This document shows, one piece after another, positions 63,950 to 64,000 of a stretch of 64,000 bases of DNA. Every line of letters begins with the position of its first letter. Positions within the stretch are counted from its first letter, which is position 1. The stretch comes from Ignavibacteriaceae bacterium (GTDB taxonomy: Bacteria > Bacteroidota > Ignavibacteria > Ignavibacteriales > Ignavibacteriaceae), in contig JARLHC010000050.1 in assembly GCA_031292455.1 (NCBI GenBank), positions 29,892 to 93,891 of the forward strand. Direction: 5' to 3'. Below the pieces are notes generated by a model. It was not told the DNA's origin, made no database searches, and saw nothing but the letters and a program-made list of their open reading frames with translations. Made by a program: the position numbers and the translations under genes.

Positions 63950-64000
63950 GTGTCCTTTGATAAATTTATTATAATCAAACAACAAAAATATAAAGGACAC
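63950..64000. repeat. Inverted repeat reaching the right edge
   Basis: Perfect 9-bp inverted repeat GTGTCCTTT at 63950-63958 and AAAGGACAC at 63992-64000, with a 33-nt AT-rich spacer. The second arm stops exactly at the window end, so it may be longer. It could be the terminator of phoU, or the end of a mobile element starting outside. Confidence 0.4.

Overview
The window reads as a chromosomal stretch from a Gram-negative member of the Bacteroidota/Chlorobi/Ignavibacteria branch, most likely an Ignavibacteria-like organism. This is an inference from gene content. There is lipid A synthesis (lpxB, lpxK, a DUF374 acyltransferase), a secreted protein with a type IX secretion C-terminal sorting domain, an outer-membrane barrel protein, several lipoproteins, AT-rich DNA, and a mix of clear Shine-Dalgarno sites and leaderless-looking starts. 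I see no rRNA, tRNA, CRISPR array, complete insertion sequence or prophage.

Layout. Positions 1-7238 (minus strand) hold a protein with two receiver-like domains fused to a PEP-synthase-type ATP-grasp domain (cut by the left edge), glutamate dehydrogenase, an OmpR/HisKA two-component pair and a small lysine-rich exported protein. Positions 7470-13306 hold an OsmC-like protein, the minus-strand operon queC-queF-glnD-murI, and tpiA. Positions 13718-26063 form a long plus-strand envelope operon: a pseudo-glycosidase fused to a membrane domain, smc, a T9SS-exported beta-propeller-like protein, a HAD phosphatase, an ICMT-like methyltransferase, lpxB, a DUF374 acyltransferase and lpxK. Positions 26121-30696 hold pyruvate phosphate dikinase with a histone-like tail, then queA-ispD. 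Positions 31258-33690 are a three-gene pilin-like cassette, followed by an M2 (ACE-family) lipoprotein peptidase. Positions 35835-45736 hold an old-yellow-enzyme reductase, a purine/uracil-type permease, an outer-membrane protein, an ABC-2 exporter, a Kef-type antiporter, a DODA-type dioxygenase and an alpha/beta hydrolase. Positions 46226-53657 are rich in signalling (an orphan receiver and two hybrid-sensing kinases), lipoproteins, and a Cas4-like/DEDDy nuclease (DUF2779). Positions 53760-59352 hold an ABC exporter, a polysaccharide flippase and purH. Positions 59566-63832 are the complete pstSCAB-phoU phosphate uptake operon behind a tandem Pho-box-like repeat.

How it works together. Much of the window concerns building and sensing the envelope: lipid A completion, exported and lipoprotein factors, exporters and a flippase, with four sensor/regulator modules. 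Central metabolism is represented by gdhA, glnD, tpiA and PPDK, and tRNA queuosine by queC, queF and queA. The strongest candidates for undescribed biology are the receiver/ATP-grasp fusion at the left edge, the GH2-like pseudoenzyme with a six-helix membrane domain directly upstream of smc, the pilin-like cassette with minimal two-residue leaders, the PPDK with an H1-like tail, the Cas4-DEDDy nuclease, and a histidine kinase that appears to start at AUU.
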